From Streptomyces sp. JB150 (GTDB lineage: Bacteria; Actinomycetota; Actinomycetes; Streptomycetales; Streptomycetaceae), in contig NZ_CP049780.1 of NCBI RefSeq assembly GCF_011193355.1, forward strand, positions 1,409,582-1,473,581: a DNA stretch of 64,000 bases, read 5' to 3'. Below, in pieces: positions 1 to 9,386 of this stretch (the first letter of the stretch is position 1; the number at the start of each line of letters is the position of its first letter). Made by a program: the position numbers and the translations under genes. A model generated the notes under the pieces. That model was not told where the DNA came from, searched no databases, and was given only the letters and a program-made list of their open reading frames with translations.

Positions 1-655
1 CAAGGGCACCGCCCACGGCATTCTGCGCACCCTCCAGCAGGAGGGGTTCGTCGAGCAGGACGACGCCTCCGGGCGCTACCAGCTGGGCGCGGAGCTGCTG
101 CGCCTGGGCACCACCTATCTCGACGTCCACGAGCTGCGGGCGCGCGCCCTGGTGTGGACCGACGACCTGGCCCGCTCCAGCGGGGAGAGCGTGTATCTGG
201 GGGTGCTGCACCAGCAGGGCGTGCTGATCGTGCACCACGTCTTCCGCCCCGACGACAGCCGGCAGGTGCTGGAGATCGGCGCCATGCAGCCGCTGCACTC
301 CACGGCGCTGGGCAAGGTGCTGTCGGCGTACGACCCGGTCGCGCACAGCGAGGCCGTGGAGGCCGACCGCAAGGCCTTCACCGAGCGCACCGTCTGCGAG
401 CTGGCCCCCTTCGAGCAGATCCTCGACCTCACGCGCGCGCGGGGCTACGCGGCCGACGTGGAGGAGACCTGGGAGGGCGTGGCGTCGATCGCCGCCCCCA
501 TCCACGACCGGCGCCGCATGCCGGTCGGCGCGGTCGGCATCACCGGCGCGGTGGAGCGGGTGTGCCGGGACGGCGAGCTGCGGCCCGAGCTGATCGCGGC
601 GGTGCGGGACTGCGCCCGCGCGGTCTCGCGGGACCTGGGCGCCGGGCGCTTCTGA
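1..655 (+). CDS. gylR: GylR, IclR-family regulator of the glycerol operon (5' truncated by window edge)
   Basis: The reading frame is open from base 2 to the TGA at 653-655, giving 217 residues and lacking the true start. The visible N-terminal part reads KGTAHGILRTLQQEGFVEQD, the recognition helix and wing of an IclR winged helix. The effector domain follows, with the family signature MQPLHSTALGKVLSAYD and a C-terminal VAAPI-like strand (here VASIAAPIHDRR). IclR proteins bind a small ligand in this C-terminal domain. The next genes downstream on the same strand are glpF, glpK and glpD, which is the gylR-gylCABX arrangement known in Streptomyces, so repression relieved by a glycerol-derived signal is the inferred role. 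The partial HTH means DNA-binding specificity cannot be judged here. Confidence 0.9.
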   Translation, partial: KGTAHGILRTLQQEGFVEQDDASGRYQLGAELLRLGTTYLDVHELRARALVWTDDLARSSGESVYLGVLHQQGVLIVHHVFRPDDSRQVLEIGAMQPLHSTALGKVLSAYDPVAHSEAVEADRKAFTERTVCELAPFEQILDLTRARGYAADVEETWEGVASIAAPIHDRRRMPVGAVGITGAVERVCRDGELRPELIAAVRDCARAVSRDLGAGRF

Positions 656-659
656 GGCC

Positions 660-743
660 GGGGAGGCCACGGAAGACGCCGGGGAGGCCACGGAAGACGC
701 CGGGCAGGCCGCGGGAGGCGCCGGGCAGGCCGCGGGAGACGCA
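660..743. repeat. 21-bp tandem repeat, four units, directly after gylR
   Basis: Four consecutive 21 bp units begin at 660, 681, 702 and 723. The first two are identical (GGGGAGGCCACGGAAGACGCC) and the last two are variants with GGGCAGGCCGCGGGAG. A partial fifth unit follows to about 758. It starts five bases after the gylR stop. The unit length of 21 is a multiple of three, but no start codon or ribosome site places it in a gene. Confidence 0.85.
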
Positions 744-939
744 GGCAGGCCGCGGAGGACAGCGGTGAGGCGCGGCAGGCGCGGGGGCCGGCCGGGCGCC
801 GGCCGGAGGCCGGGGGTCGCTCACACGGCGCCCTTCGCGCCGTACGCGGGACCTCTCTCGCCACGACACCCCGGACGCATCGCCACGAGGCTTCAGCGGA
901 CGTTTCACCGGGGCACCGGTCGGCGCTCCGACTATCGAC

Positions 940-957
940 ATGCCCAAATGTGGGCAT
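940..957. promoter_or_regulatory. Palindrome ATGCCCAAATGTGGGCAT in the glpF upstream region
   Basis: Seven-base arms (ATGCCCA / TGGGCAT) flank a four-base centre. The element lies about 270 bp upstream of glpF and 285 bp downstream of gylR, in a stretch noticeably richer in A+T than its surroundings. It is operator-like in form. Binding by GylR is an inference from position only. Confidence 0.45.
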
Positions 958-990
958 ATGGGACATAACCCCGCCCGCCGCGGCATCGAT

Positions 991-1035
991 GATCGATAAC
1001 TCTCAGCGATCAATAACGATCGCACTTTCGATAAC
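991..1035. promoter_or_regulatory. Three phased direct repeats NNNCGATAAC-type, probable operator of the gyl operon
   Basis: GATCGATAAC (991-1000), GATCAATAAC (1008-1017) and TTTCGATAAC (1026-1035) recur at steps of 17 and 18 bp. A weaker copy ending ATAAC lies at 960-969. The cluster sits just upstream of a TTGACG hexamer at 1043. Repeats of this form in front of an operon adjacent to an IclR regulator are good operator candidates; the assignment to GylR is inferred. Confidence 0.5.
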
Positions 1036-1042
1036 GGAACCC

Positions 1043-1124
1043 TTGACGCATGCGCGACCGCCCGACAAGACTCCCGTCCATCGGTCGGCATTGTCGAACA
1101 CCTAACGGCAATACGCGCTAGAGT
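1043..1124 (+). promoter_or_regulatory. Candidate promoter elements of glpF-glpK-glpD
   Basis: A TTGACG hexamer at 1043-1048 resembles a vegetative -35 box but the bases 17-18 bp downstream (CAAGAC/AAGACT) are a poor -10. A second element, TAGAGT at 1119-1124, is a good actinobacterial -10 but has no clear -35. There may be two start sites; the 100 bp leader between TAGAGT and the glpF start contains no obvious structure. Confidence 0.3.
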
Positions 1125-1228
1125 GTGACAACGCCAAGGGCCGGCACAGCTCTCACCCCCGAGGGCGCAGAACCTCCGTTGGGACACGGGGTTCGGCTTC
1201 CCCTGGACGAAGGACAAAGGAGTCGCGG

Positions 1229-2017
1229 GTGTCCAGCTCCGACATCTTCATCGGCGAGACCATCGGTACCGCCATACTCATCCTGCTCGGCGCCGGCGTC
1301 GTGGCCGCCGTCGTGCTCAAGGCCTCCAAGGCCCGCAACGCCGGCTGGCTCGCCATCACCTTCGGGTGGGGTTTCGCCGTACTGACGGCCGTCTACATCT
1401 CGGCGCCGCTGTCCGGCGCCCACCTGAACCCGGCCGTGACGCTCGGCATCGCCATCAAGGACGGCGAGTGGAGCAACGTCCCCACCTACTTCGCGGGACA
1501 GCTGCTCGGCGCCATGATCGGCGCCACGCTCGCCTGGGTGGCGTACTACGGACAGTTCCGGGCCCACCTCACCGACCGCGAGATCGTGGGCGGGCCGGGC
1601 ACCCAGTCCACCAAGGCCGTCGAGGCCCGGGAGGCCCAGGCCGGCCCGGTGCTCGGCGTCTTCTCCACCGGCCCCGAGGTCCGCAACGTGGCGATGAACC
1701 TCGCCACCGAGATCATCGGCACCTTCGTGCTGGTGCTCGCGGTCCTCACCCAGGGCCTCAACGACAGCGGCAAGGGCCTCGGCGCGCTCGGCGGACTGAT
1801 GGTCGCGCTGGTCGTGGTCGGCATCGGTCTGTCGCTCGGCGGACCGACCGGTTACGCCATCAACCCCGCGCGCGACCTCGGCCCGCGCATCGTGCACGCG
1901 CTTCTCCCCCTGCCCAACAAGGGTGGCTCCGACTGGGGCTACGCCTGGATCCCGGTCGTCGGACCGCTGATCGGCGCCGCGCTCGCGGCGGGCCTCTACA
2001 ACCTGGCTTTCGCCTAG
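1229..2017 (+). CDS. glpF: Glycerol uptake facilitator (aquaglyceroporin)
   Basis: This 262-residue membrane protein of the MIP family lets glycerol diffuse across the cytoplasmic membrane. Both pore signatures are visible: HLNPAVT with NPA at 67-69, and [12 protein letters not shown] with NPA at 212-214. The aspartate following NPAR (D216) is the residue typical of glycerol-conducting rather than water-only channels. Hydrophobic segments occur around 7-30, 40-60, 85-105, 157-178, 186-206 and 236-260, as expected for six helices. The GTG start follows a GGACAAAGGAG ribosome site. It is the first gene of a three-gene operon with kinase and dehydrogenase, with a 61 bp gap before glpK. Called gylC in older Streptomyces literature. 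Confidence 0.95.
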   Translation: MSSSDIFIGETIGTAILILLGAGVVAAVVLKASKARNAGWLAITFGWGFAVLTAVYISAPLSGAHLNPAVTLGIAIKDGEWSNVPTYFAGQLLGAMIGATLAWVAYYGQFRAHLTDREIVGGPGTQSTKAVEAREAQAGPVLGVFSTGPEVRNVAMNLATEIIGTFVLVLAVLTQGLNDSGKGLGALGGLMVALVVVGIGLSLGGPTGYAINPARDLGPRIVHALLPLPNKGGSDWGYAWIPVVGPLIGAALAAGLYNLAFA

Positions 2018-2078
2018 AGGTTCGCTGGAGCACCAGCGCACAACCCAGTCCGCTCGACGAGAACCCCAGGAGCACACA

Positions 2079-3638
2079 GTGACCGACACCCACACCGCCG
2101 GCATCGCTTCTCACGGGCACGGCCCGTTCATCGCCGCCATCGACCAGGGCACCACCTCCAGCCGCTGCATCGTCTTCGACCGGGACGGCCGGATCGTCTC
2201 CGTCGACCAGAAGGAGCACGAGCAGATCTTCCCGAAGCCCGGCTGGGTCGAGCACGACGCCACCGAGATCTGGACCAACGTCCAGGAGGTCGTCGCCGGG
2301 GCCATCGAGAAGGCCGGCATCACCCGCGACGACATCAAGGCCATCGGCATCACCAACCAGCGCGAGACCACCGTGCTGTGGGACAGGAACACCGGTGAGC
2401 CCGTCCACCACGCCATCGTCTGGCAGGACACCCGCACCGACGCCCTCTGCAAGGAGCTGGGCCGCAACGTCGGCCAGGACCGCTTCCGCCGCGAGACCGG
2501 CCTTCCCCTCGCCTCCTACTTCGCCGGCCCCAAGGCCCGCTGGCTGCTGGACAACGTCGAGGGCCTGCGCGAGCGCGCCGAGGCCGGCGACATCCTCTTC
2601 GGCACCATGGACACCTGGGTCATCTGGAACCTGACCGGCGGCGCCGACGGCGGCAAGCACGTCACCGACGTCACCAACGCCTCCCGCACACTGCTGATGA
2701 ACCTGCACACCATGCAGTGGGACGAGAGGATCTGCGAGTCCATCGGGGTCCCCACCGCGATGCTCCCGGAGATCCGCTCCTCCGCCGAGGTCTACGGCGA
2801 GATCACCGGCGGCCGCCTCGGCGACCTGCTCGGCGGCATCCCGGTCGCCTCCGCGCTCGGCGACCAGCAGGCGGCCCTGTTCGGCCAGACCTGCTTCTCC
2901 GAGGGCGAGACCAAGTCGACGTACGGCACCGGCACCTTCATGGTGATGAACACCGGTGACAAGCTCATCAACTCCTACAGCGGCCTGCTGACCACGGTCG
3001 GCTACCAGATCGGCGACCAGAAGCCGGTCTACGCCCTGGAGGGCTCGATCGCCGTCACCGGCTCCCTGGTGCAGTGGATGCGCGACCAGATGGGCCTGAT
3101 CTCCACCGCCGCCGAGATCGAGACGCTCGCGCTCTCGGTCGAGGACAACGGCGGCGCCTACTTCGTGCCCGCCTTCTCCGGCCTGTTCGCCCCGTACTGG
3201 CGCTCCGACGCCCGCGGTGTGATCGCCGGCCTGACCCGGTACGTCACCAAGGCGCACCTGGCCCGAGCCGTGCTGGAGGCCACCGCCTGGCAGACCCGCG
3301 AGATCGCGGACGCCATGACGAAGGACTCCGGCGTGGAGCTGGCCACCCTCAAGGTCGACGGCGGCATGACCTCCAACAACCTGCTGATGCAGACCCTCGC
3401 CGACTTCGTGGACGCCCCCGTGGTGCGCCCGATGGTCGCCGAGACCACCTGCCTCGGCGCCGCCTACGCCGCCGGTCTCGCCGTCGGCTTCTGGAACAGC
3501 ACCGACGACCTGCGCGCCAACTGGCGCCGGGCCGCCGAGTGGACCCCCCGCATGGACGCGGAGACCCGCGCCCGTGAGTACAAGAACTGGCTCAAGGCCG
3601 TCGAGCGGACCATGGGCTGGCTCGACGACGAGAACTGA
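2079..3638 (+). CDS. glpK: Glycerol kinase
   Basis: FGGY-family kinase that phosphorylates cytoplasmic glycerol to sn-glycerol-3-phosphate with ATP, trapping it after GlpF. The phosphate-1 loop DQGTTSSR is at 22-29, the phosphate-2 loop YGTGTF at 282-287, and the adenosine loop VDGGMTSNN near 426. The conserved [11 protein letters not shown] region follows the first domain. At 519 residues it is close to the usual 500, with about 15 extra N-terminal residues. The GTG start is preceded by AGGAG. The glpD gene follows after 63 bp in the same direction. Historic name gylA. Alternative sugar specificity within FGGY is unlikely given the operon. Confidence 0.96.
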   Translation: MTDTHTAGIASHGHGPFIAAIDQGTTSSRCIVFDRDGRIVSVDQKEHEQIFPKPGWVEHDATEIWTNVQEVVAGAIEKAGITRDDIKAIGITNQRETTVLWDRNTGEPVHHAIVWQDTRTDALCKELGRNVGQDRFRRETGLPLASYFAGPKARWLLDNVEGLRERAEAGDILFGTMDTWVIWNLTGGADGGKHVTDVTNASRTLLMNLHTMQWDERICESIGVPTAMLPEIRSSAEVYGEITGGRLGDLLGGIPVASALGDQQAALFGQTCFSEGETKSTYGTGTFMVMNTGDKLINSYSGLLTTVGYQIGDQKPVYALEGSIAVTGSLVQWMRDQMGLISTAAEIETLALSVEDNGGAYFVPAFSGLFAPYWRSDARGVIAGLTRYVTKAHLARAVLEATAWQTREIADAMTKDSGVELATLKVDGGMTSNNLLMQTLADFVDAPVVRPMVAETTCLGAAYAAGLAVGFWNSTDDLRANWRRAAEWTPRMDAETRAREYKNWLKAVERTMGWLDDEN

Positions 3639-3701
3639 CCGCGGGCCACCGGCTCCGCGGCGCGTTCTCAGCCGAGCTCTGATGAGGAGTAAGAACCCGA
3701 C

Positions 3702-5321
3702 ATGACCAGTCAGTCCACCCTGCAGTCCGTGCCCGCCCTCGGTACGCGTCCGGCCTTCGGCGTAGGTCCGAGCCGGGCCGAGACCCGGGAGCTGCTCGCC
3801 AAGGCGTCGTACGACCTTCTCGTGATCGGCGGCGGCATCCTGGGCATCTCCACCGCCTGGCACGCCGCCCAGGCCGGTCTGAGGGTGGCGCTGGTCGACG
3901 CCGGCGACTTCGCCGGCGCCACCTCCTCCGCCTCCTCCAAGCTGCTCCACGGCGGTCTGCGCTACCTGCAGACCGGCGCGGTGAAGCTGGTGGCGGAGAA
4001 CCACTTCGAGCGCCGTGCGGTCTCCCGCCAGGTGGCCCCCCACCTGGCGAACCCGCTCACCTTCTACCTCCCCGTGTACAAGGGCGGGCCGCACGGCGCG
4101 GCGAAGCTGGGCGCGGGTGTGTTCGCGTACTCGATGCTGTCGGCCTTCGGCGACGGCGTCGGCCACCTGCTGTCCCCGGCCAAGGCGGCGGCGGACGTGC
4201 CCGAGCTGCGCACCGAGAACCTGAAGGCCGTGGCCGTGTACGGCGACGACCAGATGAACGACGCCCGGATGGCGCTGATGACGGTCCGCGCGGCCTTCGA
4301 GGCCGGTGCGGTCGTCCTCAACCACGCCGAGGTCACCGGCCTGCGCTTCACCAAGGGCCGGGTGACCGGCGCCGAGCTGAAGGACCGGATGTCCGGTGCC
4401 GAGTTCGGCGTGAACGCCCGGCTGGTGCTGAACGCGACCGGCCCGTGGGTGGACCACCTGCGCCGGATGGAGGACCCGGACGCCGCACCGTCGATCCGGC
4501 TGTCGAAGGGCGCGCACCTGGTCCTGAAGCGCACCTCCCCGTGGAAGGCCGCGCTGGCCACCCCGATCGACAAGTACCGCATCACCTTCGCCCTGCCCTG
4601 GGAGGACATGCTCCTGCTGGGCACCACGGACGAGGAGTTCGAGGGCGACCCGGCGGACGTCGCGGTCAACGACAAGGACATAGCCCAGATTCTCGACGAG
4701 GCCGCGTTCTCCATCCGCGACCAGCAGCTCGACCGCGATCTGATCACCTACGCCTTCGCCGGTCTGCGGGTGCTGCCGGGCGGCCCCGGTGACACCGCCA
4801 AGGCCAAGCGCGAGACGGTCGTCACCGAGGGCAGGGGCGGGATGCTGTCCGTCGCGGGCGGCAAGTGGACGACCTTCCGCCACATCGGCCGTACGGTGAT
4901 GAAGAAGCTGGAGTCGCTGCCGGGCCACCCGCTCGGCGAGGACTTCGAGCCGATCTCGTCGCTGCCGAAGAAGCTGCCGCTGCCGGGTGTCGCCAACCCG
5001 CGCGCGGTCGCCCACCGGCTGCTCGTCGACGGCCCGGCTCCCGGCCCGCGCATGGCGGCCGACACCGCCAGGCACCTGGCCACCCACTACGGCTCGCTGG
5101 CCTTCGACATCGCCCGCCTCGCCAACGAGAACCCGGAGCTGGGCCGGCGGGTCCACCCGGACGCGCCGGAGATCTGGGCACAGGTCGTCTGGGCCCGCGA
5201 CCACGAGTGGGCCGAGACGGTGGAGGACGTGCTGCGCCGCCGTACGACACTGACGATCCGCGGTCTGGCCACGGACGAGATCCGCGCCAGGGTCCAGGAC
5301 CTGCTGGACGAGAAGAAGTAA
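3702..5321 (+). CDS. glpD: Aerobic glycerol-3-phosphate dehydrogenase (FAD)
   Basis: Flavoenzyme of 539 residues that oxidises glycerol-3-phosphate to dihydroxyacetone phosphate and passes electrons to menaquinone at the membrane. The FAD Rossmann motif GGGILG lies at 43-48, followed by the family signature SSASSKLLHGGLRYL at about 76-90. A C-terminal helical domain is present (about 400-539). The start has a GAGGAGTAAG ribosome site. It completes the glycerol operon with glpF and glpK and is followed by a strong terminator at 5419-5448, so the transcript probably ends here. Historic name gylB. Confidence 0.95.
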   Translation: MTSQSTLQSVPALGTRPAFGVGPSRAETRELLAKASYDLLVIGGGILGISTAWHAAQAGLRVALVDAGDFAGATSSASSKLLHGGLRYLQTGAVKLVAENHFERRAVSRQVAPHLANPLTFYLPVYKGGPHGAAKLGAGVFAYSMLSAFGDGVGHLLSPAKAAADVPELRTENLKAVAVYGDDQMNDARMALMTVRAAFEAGAVVLNHAEVTGLRFTKGRVTGAELKDRMSGAEFGVNARLVLNATGPWVDHLRRMEDPDAAPSIRLSKGAHLVLKRTSPWKAALATPIDKYRITFALPWEDMLLLGTTDEEFEGDPADVAVNDKDIAQILDEAAFSIRDQQLDRDLITYAFAGLRVLPGGPGDTAKAKRETVVTEGRGGMLSVAGGKWTTFRHIGRTVMKKLESLPGHPLGEDFEPISSLPKKLPLPGVANPRAVAHRLLVDGPAPGPRMAADTARHLATHYGSLAFDIARLANENPELGRRVHPDAPEIWAQVVWARDHEWAETVEDVLRRRTTLTIRGLATDEIRARVQDLLDEKK

Positions 5322-5418
5322 CGGCTCGCAGCAGCAGCGGCTCGCGCGCCGGCTCTTCCCTGACCGCCGCCGGCAGCCGAGGCCCGGCCCCCACCGCACT
5401 GTGGGGCCGGCACGCGAG

Positions 5419-5448
5419 GGGGCGGCTCCGCGCCGGCGGAGCCGCCCC
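5419..5448 (+). terminator. Perfect 12-bp hairpin terminator of the glycerol operon
   Basis: Arms GGGGCGGCTCCG (5419-5430) and CGGAGCCGCCCC (5437-5448) pair perfectly around a six-base loop and are followed by TTTC. It lies about 100 bp after the glpD stop. Confidence 0.85.
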
Positions 5449-5533
5449 TTTCGCACGCCCCGGTGCGCGGGGGGGTGGCCGCGGTCGCCCGGGCGCCTGG
5501 GCGACCGGTGCGTTGTCAGTGCCGCGTGCTTCG

Positions 5534-6094
5534 ATGGACGGCATGAACACGGAACACGCGGATCCGGGGGAACTCGCAGCGCTGCGCGCGGCCTTCGGCG
5601 TGGAGGGCGGCGGGGCGTCCGCCCTCGGCTGGGAGAAGCTGCGCGCCTTCGAGGCGGAGCACGGGATCGTGCTGCCCGAGCCCTACCGCACCTTCGTCGC
5701 CGAGATCACCGACGGCTCCCGGCAAGGACCGCCGGCGTACGGCCTGCTGGCACTCGGCGAGGTTCCGCGAGGGTCGTGGTCCGACCCGGCCGCCCGCGAC
5801 CTGGGCAAGCCCTTCCCGCTCACCGAGGCCTGGCTGTGGGAGGAGGACGAGGACGAGCCGGACCTCGACGCCGTCCTCCGGCACGGCTCGGTCGTGCTGG
5901 GCACCGACGGATGTGCCATGGACTGGCATCTGATCGTCACCGGCCCGCACCGCGGGCACCTGTGGCAGATCACCGACGTGGGCGCCCTGCCCTTCGGCGC
6001 CGGCTTCGGCCACACCACCGCCGCCCCGGGCTTCGCCGGCTGGGTCGCGCACTGGGCGGCGGGCAAGGAGTGGTTCGACGCACCCGCTCCCTGA
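5534..6094 (+). CDS. SMI1/KNR4-like domain protein
   Basis: A 186-residue acidic cytoplasmic protein. The central part has the SMI1/KNR4 pattern: a helix followed by GIVLPEPYRTFVAEITDGS (about 41-59), then a glycine-rich loop (YGLLALGEV), and later strands DGCAMDWHLIVTGPHRGHLWQITD. The family includes immunity proteins of toxin systems and general binding modules, so a specific role is not claimed. There is no toxin gene beside it. Two in-frame starts, 5534 and 5543, are equally plausible; neither has a strong ribosome site. Confidence 0.75.
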   Translation: MDGMNTEHADPGELAALRAAFGVEGGGASALGWEKLRAFEAEHGIVLPEPYRTFVAEITDGSRQGPPAYGLLALGEVPRGSWSDPAARDLGKPFPLTEAWLWEEDEDEPDLDAVLRHGSVVLGTDGCAMDWHLIVTGPHRGHLWQITDVGALPFGAGFGHTTAAPGFAGWVAHWAAGKEWFDAPAP

Positions 6095-6226
6095 CCGCGG
6101 GGTGTTCCGGTGGGATCTTCGGGGCAGTGATCCGTTCACTCCCCCGTGCAAGGGGGCTGCGGGCGCCCTCGCCGCACGCCGTAAGGTTGGGACGTCAAGC
6201 GAGGGCACGTCGGAAGGAGGCACTGG

Positions 6227-7153
6227 GTGATCGAGCTCGAGGGGGTTCCCGAGCTGATCGACCCGGTCATGGTGGCCGCGTTCGAGGGCTGGAACGATGC
6301 CGGCGACGCCGCCTCCACCGCGGTCGCGCATCTGGAGCGGGAATGGAAGGGCGAGGTCTTCGCGGCGCTGGACGCCGAGGACTACTACGACTTCCAGGTG
6401 AACCGCCCCACGGTGTTCATGGACGGCGGCGTCCGCAAGATCACCTGGCCGACGACCCGGCTGTCGGTGGTCCGCGTCGGCGGCGACAAGCCGCGTGACC
6501 TGGTGCTGGTGCGCGGCATCGAACCGTCCATGCGCTGGCGCTCGTTCTGCAACGAGCTGCTGGGCTTCGCCCACGAGCTGGGCGTGGAGCTGGTGGTGAT
6601 CCTGGGCGCCCTGCTGGGCGACACCCCGCACACCCGTCCGGTGCCGATCAGCGGGACCACGTCCGACCCGGATCTGGCCCGCCGCATGGACCTGGAGGAG
6701 ACCAAGTACGAGGGCCCCACGGGCATCGTCGGCGTCCTCCAGGAGGCCTGCACGCACGCGGGCGTCCCGGCGGTCTCGCTGTGGGCCGCCGTACCGCACT
6801 ACGTCTCGCAGCCGCCCAACCCGAAGGCGACGCTGGCCCTCCTCAACCGCCTGGAGGACCTGATCGACGTGCGGATTCCGCTGGGCGAGCTGCCCGAGGA
6901 CGCGCGTGCCTGGCAGGTGGGCGTGGACCAGCTGGCCGCCGAGGACAGCGAGGTCGCCGAGTACGTGCAGACGCTGGAGGAGGCCCGCGACACCGCGGAG
7001 CTGCCGGAGGCGTCGGGTGAGGCGATCGCCCGCGAGTTCGAGCGGTATCTGCGGCGCCGGGACGGCGGCCGGGACGGCGGCCCCGGGGACCGCACGCGGC
7101 CGCCGATGCCGCCGAAGCCGGGCACGGAGGACGGGGAGTCGCCGGAGGACTGA
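6227..7153 (+). CDS. PAC2-family protein
   Basis: A 308-residue soluble protein with the PAC2 fold pattern: PVMVAAFEGWNDAGDAAS near the N-terminus, then LVLVRGIEPSMRWR and VVILGALLGDTPHTRPVP, and the GPTGIVGVLQEAC segment. Actinobacterial PAC2 proteins are relatives of the eukaryotic proteasome assembly chaperone; actinobacteria carry 20S proteasomes, but a direct link has not been shown by this sequence. The C-terminal 60 residues are charged and proline-rich. The GTG start follows a strong GGAAGGAGG. It converges on mshC across a shared terminator. Confidence 0.88.
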   Translation: MIELEGVPELIDPVMVAAFEGWNDAGDAASTAVAHLEREWKGEVFAALDAEDYYDFQVNRPTVFMDGGVRKITWPTTRLSVVRVGGDKPRDLVLVRGIEPSMRWRSFCNELLGFAHELGVELVVILGALLGDTPHTRPVPISGTTSDPDLARRMDLEETKYEGPTGIVGVLQEACTHAGVPAVSLWAAVPHYVSQPPNPKATLALLNRLEDLIDVRIPLGELPEDARAWQVGVDQLAAEDSEVAEYVQTLEEARDTAELPEASGEAIAREFERYLRRRDGGRDGGPGDRTRPPMPPKPGTEDGESPED

Positions 7154-7161
7154 GCGCTGTG

Positions 7162-7200
7162 GCGAAGGGCGGTGCGGACGCGTTCCGCACCGCCCTTCGC
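7162..7200. terminator. Bidirectional hairpin terminator between PAC2 gene and mshC
   Basis: A 16 bp perfect stem (7162-7177 with 7185-7200), extended by one A-T pair, closes a short loop. It sits between converging genes and can serve both strands. Confidence 0.85.
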
Positions 7201-7230
7201 CGTGAGCCGTGAGCCGAGCCGGACCGGCCG

Positions 7231-8460
7231 CTACAGGGCGACGCCGAGCAGCGCGTCCACGGCGCGGGTGACGACACCCGGCGCGCCGGTGTCCTCGCCG
7301 CCGCGCTCGTGCTGGAGGGCGGCCCAGCGGTCGACGGCGGCCAGCGCGGCCGGCGCGTCGAGATCGTCGGCCAGGGCCTCGCGGATCTCCTCGACGAGCG
7401 TGTCGGCGCCGGGCCCGTCGGGGCGGGAGACGGCGGAGCGCCAGCGCGCCAGCCGCTCCTCGGCGTCCCGCAGCACCTGGTCGGTCCACTCCCAGTCGGC
7501 CCGGTAGTGGTGGGCGAGCAGGGCGAGCCGGATGGCGGCCGGGTCGACGCCGTCGCGGCGCAGCTGGGAGACGAAGACCAGGTTGCCCTTGGACTTGGAC
7601 ATCTTCTCGCCGTGCAGGGCGACCATGCCGGCGTGGACGTACGCCTTGGCCATGGGGAACTCGCCGGTCAGCACCTGGGCGTGCGAGGCGCCCATCTCGT
7701 GGTGCGGGAAGGCGAGGTCGGAGCCGCCGCCCTGGACGTCGAAGCCCATGCCGAGGTGGTCGAGGGCGATGGCGACGCACTCGATGTGCCAGCCGGGGCG
7801 GCCGCGGCCCAGCGAGCCGCCGTCCCAGCTGGGCTCGCCCTCGCGGGCGGCCATCCACAGCATCGGGTCGAGCGGGTTCTTCTTGCCGGGGCGGTCCGGG
7901 TCGCCGCCCCGCTCGGCGGAGAGCAGCCGCATCGCGGCGGCGTCCAGGTTCGAGACCCGGCCGAAGTGCGGGTCGGTCTCGACGGAGAAGTAGATGTCGC
8001 CCTCGAGTTCGTAGGCCGCGCCCATGTCGCGCAGCCGCTCCACCAGCGGCACGATGCCGGGTATCGCCTCGACGGCGCCGATGTAGTGCTTCGGGGGCAG
8101 CATCCGCAGGGCCGTCATGTCCTCACGGAAGAGCGCCGTCTCCTTCTCGGCGAGCGCGACCCAGTCGACGTTGTCGCGCTGCGCCCGCTCCAGCAGCGGA
8201 TCGTCGACGTCGGTGACGTTCTGGACGTAGTGGACCTGCCGCTTGGTGTCCAGCCAGACGCGCTGGACGAGGTCGAACGCGTTGTAGGTCGCCGCGTGAC
8301 CGATGTGGGTCGCGTCGTACGGGGTGATGCCGCAGACGTAGATACGGGCGACGGGGCCGGGATCGAGGGTGACCAGAGTGCCGGTCGCGGTGTCGTGGAT
8401 CCTCAGGTCGCGGCCCTGACCAGGCAGGGCGGGGACCTCGGAAGCGGGCCAGGCATGCAT
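7231..8460 (-). CDS. mshC: MshC, L-cysteine:1D-myo-inosityl 2-amino-2-deoxy-glucopyranoside ligase
   Basis: This 409-residue enzyme joins cysteine to GlcN-Ins with ATP in the biosynthesis of mycothiol, the actinobacterial thiol buffer. It descends from cysteinyl-tRNA synthetase: the zinc-site cysteine and HIGH-like motif are in [15 protein letters not shown] (41-55), and KMSKSKGN is at 286-293. It is shorter than CysRS and lacks the anticodon-binding extension, which is how MshC is distinguished. The start codon lies 107 bp from the end of the next upstream gene. Length and motifs match the family. Confidence 0.95.
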   Translation of the reverse strand: MHAWPASEVPALPGQGRDLRIHDTATGTLVTLDPGPVARIYVCGITPYDATHIGHAATYNAFDLVQRVWLDTKRQVHYVQNVTDVDDPLLERAQRDNVDWVALAEKETALFREDMTALRMLPPKHYIGAVEAIPGIVPLVERLRDMGAAYELEGDIYFSVETDPHFGRVSNLDAAAMRLLSAERGGDPDRPGKKNPLDPMLWMAAREGEPSWDGGSLGRGRPGWHIECVAIALDHLGMGFDVQGGGSDLAFPHHEMGASHAQVLTGEFPMAKAYVHAGMVALHGEKMSKSKGNLVFVSQLRRDGVDPAAIRLALLAHHYRADWEWTDQVLRDAEERLARWRSAVSRPDGPGADTLVEEIREALADDLDAPAALAAVDRWAALQHERGGEDTGAPGVVTRAVDALLGVAL

Positions 8461-8567
8461 GTCTTGAGCCTAACCGGACTGCAGTTCCGTATACGAACCG
8501 GACCAGGCCATATGGCCGGGAAGGCGCTCTTGCACATTCCCGGCGGACGTGCCGGGCACGGGGTGTC

Positions 8568-9386
8568 TCACACCGGCGGCCAGGGGATGGCCGGCCACTC
8601 CCCGTTGGGCTCCGGGTGCACCTTGGCGGCCAGCAGGGCGTCGACCCGCGCGCGGGTGGCGTCCAGCTCGGCGGGCGTGATCAGAGAGGTGAGGCGTCCG
8701 GCGAGCGCCGCGCCCTGCTTCAACTGGTCCCGGAGGCCTTCGAGGACCGTGACGGCCTCCTCGGTCAGCGGCTGCCCGGCCCAGCCCCACAGCAGGGTGC
8801 GCAGCTTGTTCTCCACGTTGAAGGTGACGCCGTGGTCGATGCCGTAGAGCCGGCCGTCCACGGCGGGCAGCAGATGGCCGCCCTTGCGGTCGGCGTTGTT
8901 GATCACCGCGTCGAGCACGGCGAGCCGCCGCAGCCGGGGGTCGTCGGCGTGCACCAGCAGCGCGGTGCGCCCCTCCCCCACCTCGGCCAGGCCGATCGCC
9001 TTCCAGCCCGGCCCCGGCTCCTCGTCCTCGACGAGCGCCAGCAGTTCGCTGCCGGGGGCGGCCTCGATCCACAGCTGGACCATGCCCTCGCCGTACGGGC
9101 CGTCGCGCAGCACGGTCGGCGGCACCAGGCCCCAGCCGGTGGCCTCGGAGACCAGGTAGGCGGCCACCTCGCGTCCGGCGAGGGTGCCGTCGGGGAAGTC
9201 CCACAGCGGGCGCTCTCCGGCGACCGGCTTGTAGACGCAGGCGGTCTCCTCGCCGTCGTGGGTGACCGTGCAGTACAGCGCCGCGTTGGAGGCGTCACGG
9301 ATCTGTCCGCGTACGGTCAGCTCACCCTCGGCGAGCAGGTCCGCCGGCGTCATGCGCCGCGGCGGTATCCGTTCTGGCGCGGACAT
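8568..9386 (-). CDS. SCO1664-family protein (kinase-like fold, function unknown)
   Basis: A 272-residue cytoplasmic protein of a family conserved in actinobacteria. It has a phosphatidylinositol-kinase-like pattern: a VYKP lysine strand (CVYKPVAGERPLWDF), then LAVLDAVINNADRKGGHLL and YGIDHGVTFN, which resemble the catalytic N-D and metal-binding D motifs. The true substrate is unknown to me. The ATG at 9386 is chosen because GGAAGGA lies just upstream; it overlaps the end of the DUF3090 gene by 37 bp, so the two are translationally linked. It groups with the DUF3090 and histidine phosphatase genes in a conserved triad. Confidence 0.82.
   Translation of the reverse strand: MSAPERIPPRRMTPADLLAEGELTVRGQIRDASNAALYCTVTHDGEETACVYKPVAGERPLWDFPDGTLAGREVAAYLVSEATGWGLVPPTVLRDGPYGEGMVQLWIEAAPGSELLALVEDEEPGPGWKAIGLAEVGEGRTALLVHADDPRLRRLAVLDAVINNADRKGGHLLPAVDGRLYGIDHGVTFNVENKLRTLLWGWAGQPLTEEAVTVLEGLRDQLKQGAALAGRLTSLITPAELDATRARVDALLAAKVHPEPNGEWPAIPWPPV

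Noticed and set aside
660..743. CRISPR-like array
   Set aside because: Units are contiguous with no unique spacers and no cas genes are present.
1860..5456. A 1198-residue open frame antisense to glpK-glpD
   Set aside because: It mirrors the third-position GC of the real genes, has no domain I recognise, and crosses several gene boundaries.
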